A stretch of 8,052 nucleotides of DNA from CAZQSS01 sp964596405 (GCA_964596405.1 CAZQSS010000038.1:1-8052), one strand, 5' to 3'. Shown: positions 1 through 5,577, numbered from the stretch's first letter. The notes: a model not told the origin generated them from the letters alone. Numbers and translations are program-made.

Positions 1-660
<660 letters not shown>

Positions 661-967
661 AAGGAGTCACTATCTCGCAAGAGATTGACTTCAGTCGAGG
701 TGGGGAAGCTCTTAAGACTTCCTCATCGCCTCAATGATTGCTTTGCAATTGTTGGGGAAAATCATAGACTATTCCTATCACATGCGTGATGTTTTTACCC
801 GCGCAAATTTTGCTTGTTGGTTCAAGTTTTGACTAGAATTGTCGTTAGAGGACTTTTTTGATTAAAACTTTTTTTAGTGGCAAAATTTGTTCGGGTAATT
901 CCGCGCAAATTTTGATAGCAAAATTTGTTCGGATAAATCATAATCTTTCGTCTATTTCGTCACCTTA
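661..967 (+). other. Spacer after 16S rRNA, highly structured, no gene seen
   Basis: About 300 bp without a convincing ORF on either strand. The first part folds into small hairpins: ATCTC-GCAA-GAGAT at 672-685; an arm pairing GAGGTG (697-702) with CGCCTC (727-732) around GGAAG/CTTCC; and a 10-bp stem with two wobbles at 732-754 around the loop TTT. These are plausible 16S 3'-side processing or leader-like structures. The second part (798-936) carries repeated inverted arms described separately. No 23S or 5S start is present, and no clean terminator with a stem plus T-run was found, although there are T-runs near 853-858 and 870-875. Confidence 0.6.
798..936 (+). repeat. Repeated inverted arms (CCGCGCAAATTTTG / CAAAATTTGTTCGG)
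   Basis: The 14-mer CCGCGCAAATTTTG occurs at 799-812 and again at 901-914. A near-complementary 19-mer beginning GCAAAATTTGTTCGG occurs at 880-898 and 918-936 with one difference. The arms pair: 798-812 with 881-895, and 901-914 with 919-932, the second as a 9-bp perfect stem around the loop ATAG. Both pairs keep the same small internal mismatch (CG opposite TT). So a hairpin unit seems to be present twice, once opened by about 70 bp and once closed. Function unknown; it could be a small palindromic repeat family or an rRNA processing structure. Confidence 0.7.
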
Positions 968-996
968 TTGAAAAAAATAGTTATGTATGGTATTAT
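968..996 (+). promoter_or_regulatory. Sigma70-type promoter upstream of the GIY-YIG gene and tRNAs
   Basis: TTGAAA at 968-973, a 17-bp spacer, and TATTAT at 991-996, giving a predicted start near 1003. No other promoter of this quality was seen before the tRNAs, so it probably drives the GIY-YIG gene and the tRNA cluster as one transcript ending at the terminator at 1563-1590. Confidence 0.7.
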
Positions 997-1029
997 TTTT
1001 TAAGGTCGGCGGTGATAGACTTTTTTTGT

Positions 1030-1293
1030 ATGTATTACGTTTATGTGCTTTTGAGTCAAAAAGATAATAAATTGTACACGGGATATACTAATAATTTACG
1101 TCGTAGATTCAGCGAACACAATGATGGAAAGTCGGAATCCACCAAGAATAGACGCCCTTTCTCATTGATCTACTATGAAGCTTTTTTGCACCAACAAGAT
1201 GCCACCGCCCGAGAGAAATTTTTGAAAACAGAATGGGGTAGAAAATTTTTGAAAAAAGCATTATCAAATTTTTGGAAAAATTTGGGCACGTAG
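1030..1293 (+). CDS. Small single-domain GIY-YIG nuclease (UPF0213/YhbQ-like)
   Basis: An 87-residue protein made of one GIY-YIG domain. The first strand is YYVYVLLS (residues 2-9), followed by LYTGYT carrying the GIY-like half (15-20) and then NNLRRRFSEHN with the conserved Arg and His region. STKNRRPF and LIYYEAF follow, and DATAREKFLKTEWGRKFLKK closes the domain with the usual glutamate-containing helix. Family members are small predicted DNA nucleases, often annotated as UvrC-like, with poorly known roles. I chose ATG at 1030 because the domain starts right there, GGTGAT precedes it, and the predicted transcript starts near 1003; a GTG at 1012 would add six residues. The last codons and the TAG stop lie inside the tRNA-Ile gene (10-bp overlap). 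It is probably cotranscribed with the tRNAs. Confidence 0.88.
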   Translation: MYYVYVLLSQKDNKLYTGYTNNLRRRFSEHNDGKSESTKNRRPFSLIYYEAFLHQQDATAREKFLKTEWGRKFLKKALSNFWKNLGT

Positions 1294-1360
1294 CTCAGAT
1301 GGTTAGAGCGCGTCACTGATAATGACGAGGTCAGAGGTTCGACTCCTCTCGTGCCCACCA
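1284..1360 (+). tRNA. ileT: tRNA-Ile (anticodon GAU)
   Basis: A complete 77-nt cloverleaf. The acceptor stem GGGCACG (1284-1290) pairs with CGTGCCC (1350-1356). The anticodon stem CGTCA/TGACG encloses CTGATAA with anticodon GAT at 1318-1320. The T arm is AGAGG-TTCGACT-CCTCT, the discriminator is A and the CCA end is encoded (1358-1360). Its first 10 nt also serve as the last codons and stop of the GIY-YIG gene, so RNase P cleavage at 1283/1284 would cut that message before its stop codon. Confidence 0.96.
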
Positions 1361-1374
1361 AATTTTAGTACGGG

Positions 1375-1440
1375 GTAAATAATGACCTGCCTACCGGCAG
1401 GCAGGCGAGGTCCCTGGTCCGACTCCAGGCACGCGCACCA
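1375..1440 (+). pseudogene. 3' tRNA remnant split by a GC-rich palindrome
   Basis: The stretch TAATGAC...GAGGTC matches the 3' side of the anticodon arm and variable region of the neighbouring tRNA-Ile. It is followed by a good T arm (CCTGG-TCCGACT-CCAGG), an acceptor 3' strand CACGCGC, discriminator A and CCA (1438-1440). No matching 5' acceptor (GCGCGTG) or D arm lies upstream, so a whole tRNA cannot form. Between TAATGAC and GAGGTC sits a 20-nt insert formed by CCTGCCT (1386-1392), ACCGGC and AGGCAGG (1399-1405). The T arm and acceptor differ from both intact tRNAs here, so this is not a simple copy of either. Confidence 0.65.
1386..1405 (+). repeat. GC-rich palindrome inserted in the tRNA remnant
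   Basis: CCTGCCT pairs perfectly with AGGCAGG around ACCGGC. It is much richer in GC than its surroundings and interrupts an otherwise recognisable tRNA segment, as a short mobile palindromic repeat would. I have a vague memory of similar CCTGCC...GGCAGG palindromes in other Patescibacteria, but could not check it. Confidence 0.55.
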
Positions 1441-1467
1441 TCCTTCGCCCTTTCGGGCTTCGGATGG
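1438..1467 (+). repeat. Symmetric hairpin between tRNA remnant and tRNA-Val
   Basis: CCATCC (1438-1443) pairs with GGATGG (1462-1467) and GCCC (1447-1450) pairs with GGGC (1455-1458), around the loop TTTC, with a symmetric TTC/TTC internal loop. It starts in the CCA end of the tRNA remnant. No T-run follows, so it is not a terminator. It may be a processing hairpin or another inserted palindrome. Confidence 0.5.
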
Positions 1468-1475
1468 CAAGCCAA

Positions 1476-1552
1476 GGGCGGCTAGCTCAGTTGGTTAGAG
1501 CGTTACATTGACATTGTAAAGGTCAGAGGTTCGACTCCTCTGCCGCCCACCA
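1476..1552 (+). tRNA. valV: tRNA-Val (anticodon GAC)
   Basis: A complete 77-nt cloverleaf. The acceptor stem GGGCGGC (1476-1482) pairs with GCCGCCC (1542-1548). The anticodon stem TTACA/TGTAA encloses TTGACAT with anticodon GAC at 1510-1512. The T arm AGAGG-TTCGACT-CCTCT is identical to that of tRNA-Ile, and the CCA is encoded (1550-1552). It is the last gene before the terminator at 1563-1590. Confidence 0.96.
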
Positions 1553-1562
1553 GAAAATATCT

Positions 1563-1590
1563 AAGGTTCGTGCAGGCACGAACTTTTATT
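1563..1590 (+). terminator. Rho-independent terminator of the tRNA cluster
   Basis: The stem AAGGTTCGTG pairs with CACGAACTTT (one G-U pair) around the loop CAGG, followed by TTTTATT. It lies 10 bp after tRNA-Val. Confidence 0.75.
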
Positions 1591-1591
1591 G

Positions 1592-1736
1592 TTTACCCTG
1601 TTAAATAATTTCAAATCTTTAGATTTGAAATTAAGATTTGAACAGGGCTTGGGTATCAAACATTTTTTAAAAGTGATAATTTATTTTGAGCAACGTGTTT
1701 TTAAGAACGGACTCAAATCTTATTTAATAGGGTAAA
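1592..1736 (+). promoter_or_regulatory. Long inverted-repeat leader before RNHCP (MITE-like or RNA switch)
   Basis: A 17-bp arm (1592-1608, TTTACCCTGTTAAATAA) is matched, with one mismatch, by its inverse at 1720-1736, which ends on the A of the RNHCP start codon. Inside is a second strong hairpin: AATTTCAAATC (1607-1617), loop TTTA, GATTTGAAATT (1622-1632), extended by CCCTGTT (1596-1602) with AACAGGG (1641-1647). CCCTGTT can therefore pair either locally or with AATAGGG at 1726-1732, which covers the only SD-like bases of the gene. The element is 145 bp and could equally be an inserted miniature element. I saw no convincing promoter inside it. Confidence 0.55.
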
Positions 1737-2035
1737 TGTCAACTAAAAAGTTTCAACGCGCCAAAGAAGATTTTGTCTGCCAAAATTGCGGCCGGGCGGT
1801 TTTGGGCACGGGTTACACTAATCATTGCCCGAGTTGTCTTTGGAGTAAGCACGTGGATATCAATCCGGGGGATAGATCGGCCGTTTGCCAAGGGCTGATG
1901 GAGCCCGTCGGATTAGAAAAAAAAGACGGCGAATACGTAATTCTGCATCGTTGTGTTAAATGCGGTTTTGAAAGAAAAAATAAGGCGGTAAAAGACGATA
2001 ATTTTGAGCTGTTCCTTAGGCTGTCTAACCCTTGA
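1736..2035 (+). CDS. RNHCP domain protein, zinc-ribbon-like, function unknown
   Basis: A 99-residue cytoplasmic protein of the RNHCP family, named after its core motif, here in the form YTNHCPSCLWSKHVD (residues 27-41) followed by NPGDR. Three Cys pairs are visible: CQNC (15-18), C31/C34 within HCPSC, and CVKC late in the protein, plus a single Cys in AVCQGLMEPVGL. This suggests structural zinc binding, perhaps two knuckles. The domain occurs in many bacteria without a known activity; I infer nucleic-acid or protein binding only weakly. ATG at 1736 is the only sensible start and has only a weak AGGG upstream. TGA ends it, and the lepB promoter -35 box overlaps this stop. No other gene shares its apparent transcript. 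Confidence 0.88.
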   Translation: MSTKKFQRAKEDFVCQNCGRAVLGTGYTNHCPSCLWSKHVDINPGDRSAVCQGLMEPVGLEKKDGEYVILHRCVKCGFERKNKAVKDDNFELFLRLSNP

Positions 2036-2060
2036 AGTTGTCCTTATTTTAGTGTATAAT
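2032..2060 (+). promoter_or_regulatory. Promoter of lepB-hisS
   Basis: TTGAAG at 2032-2037, a 17-bp spacer and a perfect TATAAT at 2055-2060; predicted start near 2067. The -35 box overlaps the RNHCP stop codon. The leader to the lepB start is about 100 nt. Confidence 0.75.
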
Positions 2061-2089
2061 CTTATTAGGTGTTAATAAACTTAGTTATC

Positions 2090-2164
2090 AATACGAATTA
2101 CTAGTCAGTACGAATAGTACTAATTTGGCGATTCGTAGATTCGTAAAGATTCGTAATTCGTATT
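2090..2164 (+). repeat. Heptamer repeats ATTCGTA in the lepB leader
   Basis: ATTCGTA occurs four times (2131-2137, 2139-2145, 2149-2155, 2156-2162), and its inverse TACGAAT twice upstream (2092-2098, 2109-2115). The outer copies form a perfect 12-bp inverted repeat (2090-2101 with 2153-2164). A nested AGTAC-GAATA-GTACT hairpin sits at 2107-2121. The right arm ends 4 bp before the lepB ATG, so it would cover the ribosome landing region. It could be a regulatory structure or a dispersed repeat. Confidence 0.7.
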
Positions 2165-2168
2165 ATCT

Positions 2169-2789
2169 ATGAGCTGGCTTTTAAAGCAACTTAACCCGAA
2201 AAATTGGTTTAGACGATCTTCTGAAGAAGCGCTCGCGCCACAAAGCGGCGCTAAGCTTTTTTTTATTGAACTTATTAAATTGGCGCTTTTTGCCGTGGTC
2301 ACGATTTTTTTAGTCCGTTATTTTTTATTCAAACCGTTTTATGTTAAAGGCGCCTCCATGGAGCCGAATTTTTTTGATCGGGAATATCTGATTATTGATG
2401 AAGTTAGTTACCGATTAACCGAGCCCAGGCGCGGCGATGTGGTGGTCTTTCGTTATCCGGTCAATCGCAAAGAATACTTTTTGAAAAGAGTTATCGGTTT
2501 GCCCGGCGAACGGGTAAAAATTAAAGACGGCCAAATAATTATTTATAATCAAGAAAATCCCGAAGGCATGGTTTTGGGTGAAAGTTATTTGCCGACTAAT
2601 TTACAAATTCGTCCCGATATGAATGTCAATCTTAAGTCGGATGAATTTTTTGTCATGGGTGATAATCGTAATTCAAGTTTTGATTCCCGTTTTTTTGGTC
2701 CGGTCAAAGAATCCGATTTGGTGGGCCGGGTTTGGTTGCGCGGCTGGCCGTTTAATCGCGCCAAGATATTTTCCGAAATAACCTATTAA
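2169..2789 (+). CDS. lepB: Signal peptidase I (S26 family)
   Basis: A 206-residue membrane-anchored serine protease that removes signal peptides from exported proteins. One membrane segment is visible at about residues 31-52, after a basic cytoplasmic start. The catalytic serine is S63 in GASMEPN and the general-base lysine is K106 in FLKRVIGLPGE. The other family boxes are RRGDVVVFRYP (87-97) and MGDNRNSSFDSR with FFGPV near the C-terminus. The length and single membrane segment resemble Gram-positive-type SipS enzymes rather than E. coli LepB. The ATG has no Shine-Dalgarno sequence and follows directly on the heptamer-repeat leader. hisS starts 22 bp downstream with no terminator between, so the two probably share a transcript. 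Confidence 0.96.
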   Translation: MSWLLKQLNPKNWFRRSSEEALAPQSGAKLFFIELIKLALFAVVTIFLVRYFLFKPFYVKGASMEPNFFDREYLIIDEVSYRLTEPRRGDVVVFRYPVNRKEYFLKRVIGLPGERVKIKDGQIIIYNQENPEGMVLGESYLPTNLQIRPDMNVNLKSDEFFVMGDNRNSSFDSRFFGPVKESDLVGRVWLRGWPFNRAKIFSEITY

Positions 2790-2811
2790 TTTGTAGATTA
2801 GTATCATTTTT

Positions 2812-4176
2812 ATGAAGAAGTCTAAGCTTATAAAAAAACCCAAAGTCAAAGAAGTGAAAAGTGAAAAAGCGGGGGCGGAGCCGGTTAAAAAAGTGATAGC
2901 CACGCCGCAGGCTTTGCGCGGCATGAAAGATATCTTGCCGGCCGATCAGCCTTTTTGGTTATTTTTGACCGATAAAGCCCGGGCTTTGGCCAAGTCTTAC
3001 AGTTTTGAAAAAATTGAAACGCCGGTTTTGGAAGAAGCGGGTCTTTTTATCCGTTCCGTGGGTAAAGAAACCGATATTGTGGAAAAAGAGATGTATGTTT
3101 TTGAAGATTTGGACGGCGCCAAAATCGCCCTTCGGCCCGAAGCCACGGCTTCCATTGTCCGGGCGTATCTCAATCACGGGATGTGGAATCTGCCTCAGCC
3201 GGTGCGGCTTTGGTACCAAGGGCCGATGTTCCGGCACGAACGGCCGCAATCCGGCCGCTACCGCCAGTTTTTTCAGCTGGGTTTTGAAATTTTGGGCGAT
3301 GCCAATCCGGTCTCGGATGCCTTGTTGATTTTAGTTGCTTCTAATCTTTACAAAGAATTGGGGATTAACACTTCCATCCAGCTCAACAGCATTGGTTGCC
3401 CGACCTGCCGCGAAGTTTATAAAAATGAACTGGTCAATCATTACAAAGCCCACCGTTCCAAAGTTTGCGAGAGTTGCAAAAAAAGGATGCAACGCAATCC
3501 TCTGCGTCTTTTGGATTGCAAAGAGGAACAGTGCCAGGCGGTAAAAAAAGAAATTCCGCAAATTTTGGATTTTCTCTGCGACCCGTGCCGCAAACATTTT
3601 ATGTCGGTTTTGGAATATCTGGAAGAGTTGGGTTTGCCATACTTTCTTAACAACACTTTGGTGCGCGGGTTGGATTATTACAATCGCACGGTTTTTGAAA
3701 TTTATTCCGTGGGCAATGACGGCGCGGCTCAGTCGGCTTTGGGCGGGGGCGGGCGTTATGATTATCTGGCCGAGACTTTGGGCGGCCGGACCACGCCGGC
3801 TTGCGGTTTTGCCATAGGATTAGAGCGCACCGCTAACAAAATTAAAGAAGTTAATCCGGCTTTGGCTGAGAAAGAGAAGATTGACATCTTTATCGCCCAG
3901 CTGGGTGATTTGGCGCGCCGCAAGGCCATGGTCTTGTTTGAGAGTTTTCGCAGGGCCGGTGTCAAGGTGGCCGAGGATTTTTGCCGCACCGGTTTGCGGG
4001 CGCAACTGGAGATCGCCGACAAACTCGGCGCCCGTTACACCCTCATTGTTGGTCAAAAAGAAGTTCAGGATGGCACGGTGATTATTCGCGATATGGAATC
4101 GGGCGTGCAGGAAATTATTGATTTTAATAAGGCGGTGGCTGATTTACAGAAAAAGCTGTTTTTAAACGCCTCTTAG
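2812..4176 (+). CDS. hisS: Histidyl-tRNA synthetase
   Basis: A 454-residue class II synthetase that charges tRNA-His. Visible in order: LRGMKDILP (35-43), the ALRPEATASIVRAYL motif-1 region (107-120), motif 2 WYQGPMFRHERPQSGRYRQF (134-153), the histidine-specific LVRGLDYYNRTVFE box (283-296), GGGGRYDYL (311-319), motif 3 ACGFAIGLER (330-339), and the C-terminal anticodon-binding domain (about 356-450). The insertion near 196-259 carries eight Cys in four pairs (CPTC, CESC, C236/C241, CDPC), as in many bacterial homologues with a zinc-ribbon-like insert. Odd feature: about 33 lysine-rich residues before the usual N-terminus, starting MKKSKLIKKPKVKEVK. The ATG at 2812 has no clear SD; a later start would need a non-ATG codon. 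It is the second gene after lepB and ends at the terminator at 4195-4225. Confidence 0.97.
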   Translation: MKKSKLIKKPKVKEVKSEKAGAEPVKKVIATPQALRGMKDILPADQPFWLFLTDKARALAKSYSFEKIETPVLEEAGLFIRSVGKETDIVEKEMYVFEDLDGAKIALRPEATASIVRAYLNHGMWNLPQPVRLWYQGPMFRHERPQSGRYRQFFQLGFEILGDANPVSDALLILVASNLYKELGINTSIQLNSIGCPTCREVYKNELVNHYKAHRSKVCESCKKRMQRNPLRLLDCKEEQCQAVKKEIPQILDFLCDPCRKHFMSVLEYLEELGLPYFLNNTLVRGLDYYNRTVFEIYSVGNDGAAQSALGGGGRYDYLAETLGGRTTPACGFAIGLERTANKIKEVNPALAEKEKIDIFIAQLGDLARRKAMVLFESFRRAGVKVAEDFCRTGLRAQLEIADKLGARYTLIVGQKEVQDGTVIIRDMESGVQEIIDFNKAVADLQKKLFLNAS

Positions 4177-4194
4177 TCCAGATTTCGTGTTATA

Positions 4195-4225
4195 AAAAGC
4201 CCTTCTCTGACAAGAAAGGGCTTTT
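4195..4225 (+). terminator. Rho-independent terminator of lepB-hisS
   Basis: AAAAGCCCTT (4195-4204) pairs with AAGGGCTTTT (4216-4225), a 10-bp perfect stem. The T-run is short and lies inside the stem. The A-rich left arm could also help the reverse direction. Its loop contains the -35 box of the next promoter. Confidence 0.75.
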
Positions 4226-4235
4226 GTGCTATACT
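4207..4235 (+). promoter_or_regulatory. Promoter overlapping the hisS terminator
   Basis: CTGACA at 4207-4212, a 17-bp spacer, and TATACT at 4230-4235 preceded by TGC, i.e. an extended -10. Predicted start near 4242. The -35 box is the terminator loop, so the two signals share sequence. Confidence 0.65.
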
Positions 4236-4241
4236 ATTTTA

Positions 4242-4352
4242 TTCTGGTAATGATTGATCTTTTTTTAAACTGATAAGGCGGGTCTGGCTATAGGGGTCAC
4301 GATCTGCTTTGAACCACCCAAATCCACGCAAGTGGAGAAAAGGAGAGCGGCG
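4242..4352 (+). promoter_or_regulatory. Leader of the small membrane peptide
   Basis: A predicted untranslated leader of about 110 nt. Just before the SD it holds a neat hairpin, TCCAC-GCAA-GTGGA (4323-4336), with a GNRA tetraloop. GGGTC is repeated at about 4280 and 4298. The SD AGGAG (4341-4345) starts 5 nt after the hairpin. I do not recognise a known riboswitch class. Confidence 0.4.
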
Positions 4353-4523
4353 ATGGGCGGATGGATAATGTTGATCGGTGGCCTGGGAGTATTATTTGGT
4401 GCTTTTGATGTTTTAGATCTCGGCGACACCAAAAAGATCGACTGGAAGAAACCAGTAATCAAGATTATCGGCGGTCTCGCGGTGGTGGGCGTCGGGGCGC
4501 TGATGAAACATTTCGGTGTCTAG
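4353..4523 (+). CDS. 56-residue glycine-rich two-helix membrane peptide
   Basis: A small hydrophobic protein I do not recognise. Residues 2-22 (GGWIMLIGGLGVLFGAFD...) form a first membrane helix. A short charged turn follows (DLGDTKKIDWKK), then a second helix at about 35-51 (VIKIIGGLAVVGVGALM), with the tail KHFGV. Both helices contain GG packing motifs, so a helical hairpin is likely. ATG at 4353 is chosen because AGGAG ends 7 nt before it; a GTG at 4332 would place the SD inside the gene and the start inside a hairpin. It has its own promoter and terminator, so it is a one-gene unit. Holin-like, small toxin or accessory membrane subunit are all possible, none supported by homology. Confidence 0.65.
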   Translation: MGGWIMLIGGLGVLFGAFDVLDLGDTKKIDWKKPVIKIIGGLAVVGVGALMKHFGV

Positions 4524-4540
4524 CAATGCCACATTGTGTG

Positions 4541-4582
4541 GGGCGTATGCAATAACTGCACGCGCCCTTTTTTTATTTTTTT
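4541..4582 (+). terminator. Strong rho-independent terminator of the small peptide gene
   Basis: GGGCGTATGCA (4541-4551) pairs with TGCACGCGCCC (4557-4567), 11 positions with one mismatch and one G-U pair, loop ATAAC, followed by a 15-nt T-rich tail. A small hairpin, CCACA-TTG-TGTGG (4529-4541), abuts it upstream. Confidence 0.85.
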
Positions 4583-4594
4583 GGTTAAAATATC

Positions 4595-4629
4595 TACAAT
4601 GGTGTGCTTTGCGGACGCTACCTTTGTAA
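4595..4629. repeat. 35-bp imperfect palindrome, copy 1
   Basis: Begins TACAATGGTGTGCTTTGCG and ends CGCTACCTTTGTAA, with the two central bases GA. It is identical to copy 2 (6373-6407) except for those two bases. The ends are inverted: TACAA-T-GGT faces ACC-T-TTGTA. It starts 12 bp after a terminator and sits 15 bp before the Fic stop codon. Confidence 0.85.
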
Positions 4630-4644
4630 ATAATTTTGATTAGA

Positions 4645-5577
4645 TTATTCTGCGTCTGTTCGTTCCAAAATCTTGAGCCCGTCCATAATGGCTTCACAGA
4701 GAAAATCCTCCAGCTGGCTTTGGTCATCTTTGGTTTGAGCTTTGTAAAGATAGGTGTAGTAAAGCTGTTTTTGTTCTTGGCGAATTATCGCGGGAGTGAA
4801 ATTCGCGTTAAGGAGTATTGCGTTCATTAGCAGTCGTCCGACACGGCCATTGCCATCAGAAAAAGGGTGAATTTGTTCAAATTTACTATGAACACTGGCG
4901 GATTGAGCAATTATGTCTTTGTTTTTTTCAGCGGCTCGAATCATTACCTCCGGCATCAATTTGGGAACGCTCATATAATTCGCGGTTGGCAAATTGACAC
5001 CGGTGATTCTGACGGCATGATTGCGGTAAACGCCGGCATCCGGACGGACTCCATTCATAAGAATGCTGTGGAGCTTAAGTACCAGATTCTCATCTATTTT
5101 CTCTTTTTTTACGACATGTTCAAATAAGTAATTTAAGGCCGTCTGGTGATTTTTGGCTTCCAGTTGTTCGGTCAGGCTTTTATTGGGCAAGGCCGCGTTT
5201 TCAAAAAGAATTGCCGCCGTGTCCGGTTCAGTCAGCGTGCTCCCTTCGATGCTGTTACTATGGTAGGTAAGTTTTAAAATGAATTGGTCACGAATGTCAG
5301 GGTTGTCTAAAATTTCAGTTACAATGTTTTTGTGTTCTCTAGATTTTTGTTGGAGAGCTTGCTTCTTGGCTGTCAGTTGGTCAGCGGGTATTATTTTTTG
5401 TCCGGTCACTTCCAAAAACAGCTCGTCAATGGCGGCTTGCATTTTTGGCCTAGGATTGGATTTTTCGGTCCACCAACTGTTAAAAGCGGCAAAAGATACG
5501 CCGAATTTTTCGGCGAGCTTTGTCTGGGTCAATCTCAACATCTTTTGAATAATTTCTAACTTTTGGCGTGTATTCAT
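4645..5577 (-). CDS. Fic-domain AMP transferase-type protein with N-terminal XRE-like HTH
   Basis: A 310-residue protein. The N-terminus (about 1-60) looks like an XRE-type helix-turn-helix: LRLTQTKLAEKFGVSFAAFNSWW. A Fic-family N-terminal region follows, with the inhibitory motif SNSIEG (residues 107-112, pattern S/T-x3-E-G/N). Then come the flap region GVYRNHAVRITG (182-193) and the Fic active-site motif HPFSDGNGRVGR (237-248), with His237, the metal-binding Asp241 and both arginines intact. Fic enzymes usually transfer AMP from ATP to a protein hydroxyl; the N-terminal glutamate helix marks self-inhibited class II enzymes. The target is unknown. ATG at 5577 is chosen because the predicted transcript starts near 5603, which excludes the TTG at 5619. 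It is monocistronic and has no SD. The HTH and the two palindromes in its promoter suggest autoregulation. Confidence 0.92.
   Translation of the reverse strand: MNTRQKLEIIQKMLRLTQTKLAEKFGVSFAAFNSWWTEKSNPRPKMQAAIDELFLEVTGQKIIPADQLTAKKQALQQKSREHKNIVTEILDNPDIRDQFILKLTYHSNSIEGSTLTEPDTAAILFENAALPNKSLTEQLEAKNHQTALNYLFEHVVKKEKIDENLVLKLHSILMNGVRPDAGVYRNHAVRITGVNLPTANYMSVPKLMPEVMIRAAEKNKDIIAQSASVHSKFEQIHPFSDGNGRVGRLLMNAILLNANFTPAIIRQEQKQLYYTYLYKAQTKDDQSQLEDFLCEAIMDGLKILERTDAE

Noticed and set aside
841..880. Possible terminator after 16S at the T-runs near 853-875
   Set aside because: Only 3-bp stems can be formed before the T-runs; not enough to call a terminator.
798..936. CRISPR array
   Set aside because: Arms are inverted as well as direct, with only two copies each and irregular spacing; no cas genes in the window.
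1173..1361. Minus-strand ORF of 62 codons across GIY-YIG and tRNA-Ile, containing the GTRGVEPLTSSLSVTRSNHLSY peptide pattern
   Set aside because: This pattern is the antisense translation of a tRNA, a well-known false gene product in databases. It overlaps two well-supported genes.
1361..1440. Complete third tRNA with an intron
   Set aside because: No 5' acceptor strand or D arm complementary to the 3' half exists between 1361 and 1385, so no intron model gives a cloverleaf.
2959..3249. Minus- and plus-strand ORFs of 60-107 codons inside hisS
   Set aside because: They are out-of-frame shadows of a strongly conserved synthetase gene and have no SD, promoter or domain.
4413..4727. Minus-strand ORF of 104 codons covering the small peptide gene and its terminator
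   Set aside because: It would run through a strong terminator and a palindromic repeat, overlaps two better genes and shows no domain.
4867..5559. Plus-strand ORFs of 75-89 codons within the Fic region
   Set aside because: Antisense shadows of a gene with an intact catalytic motif; low-complexity translations and no start signals.
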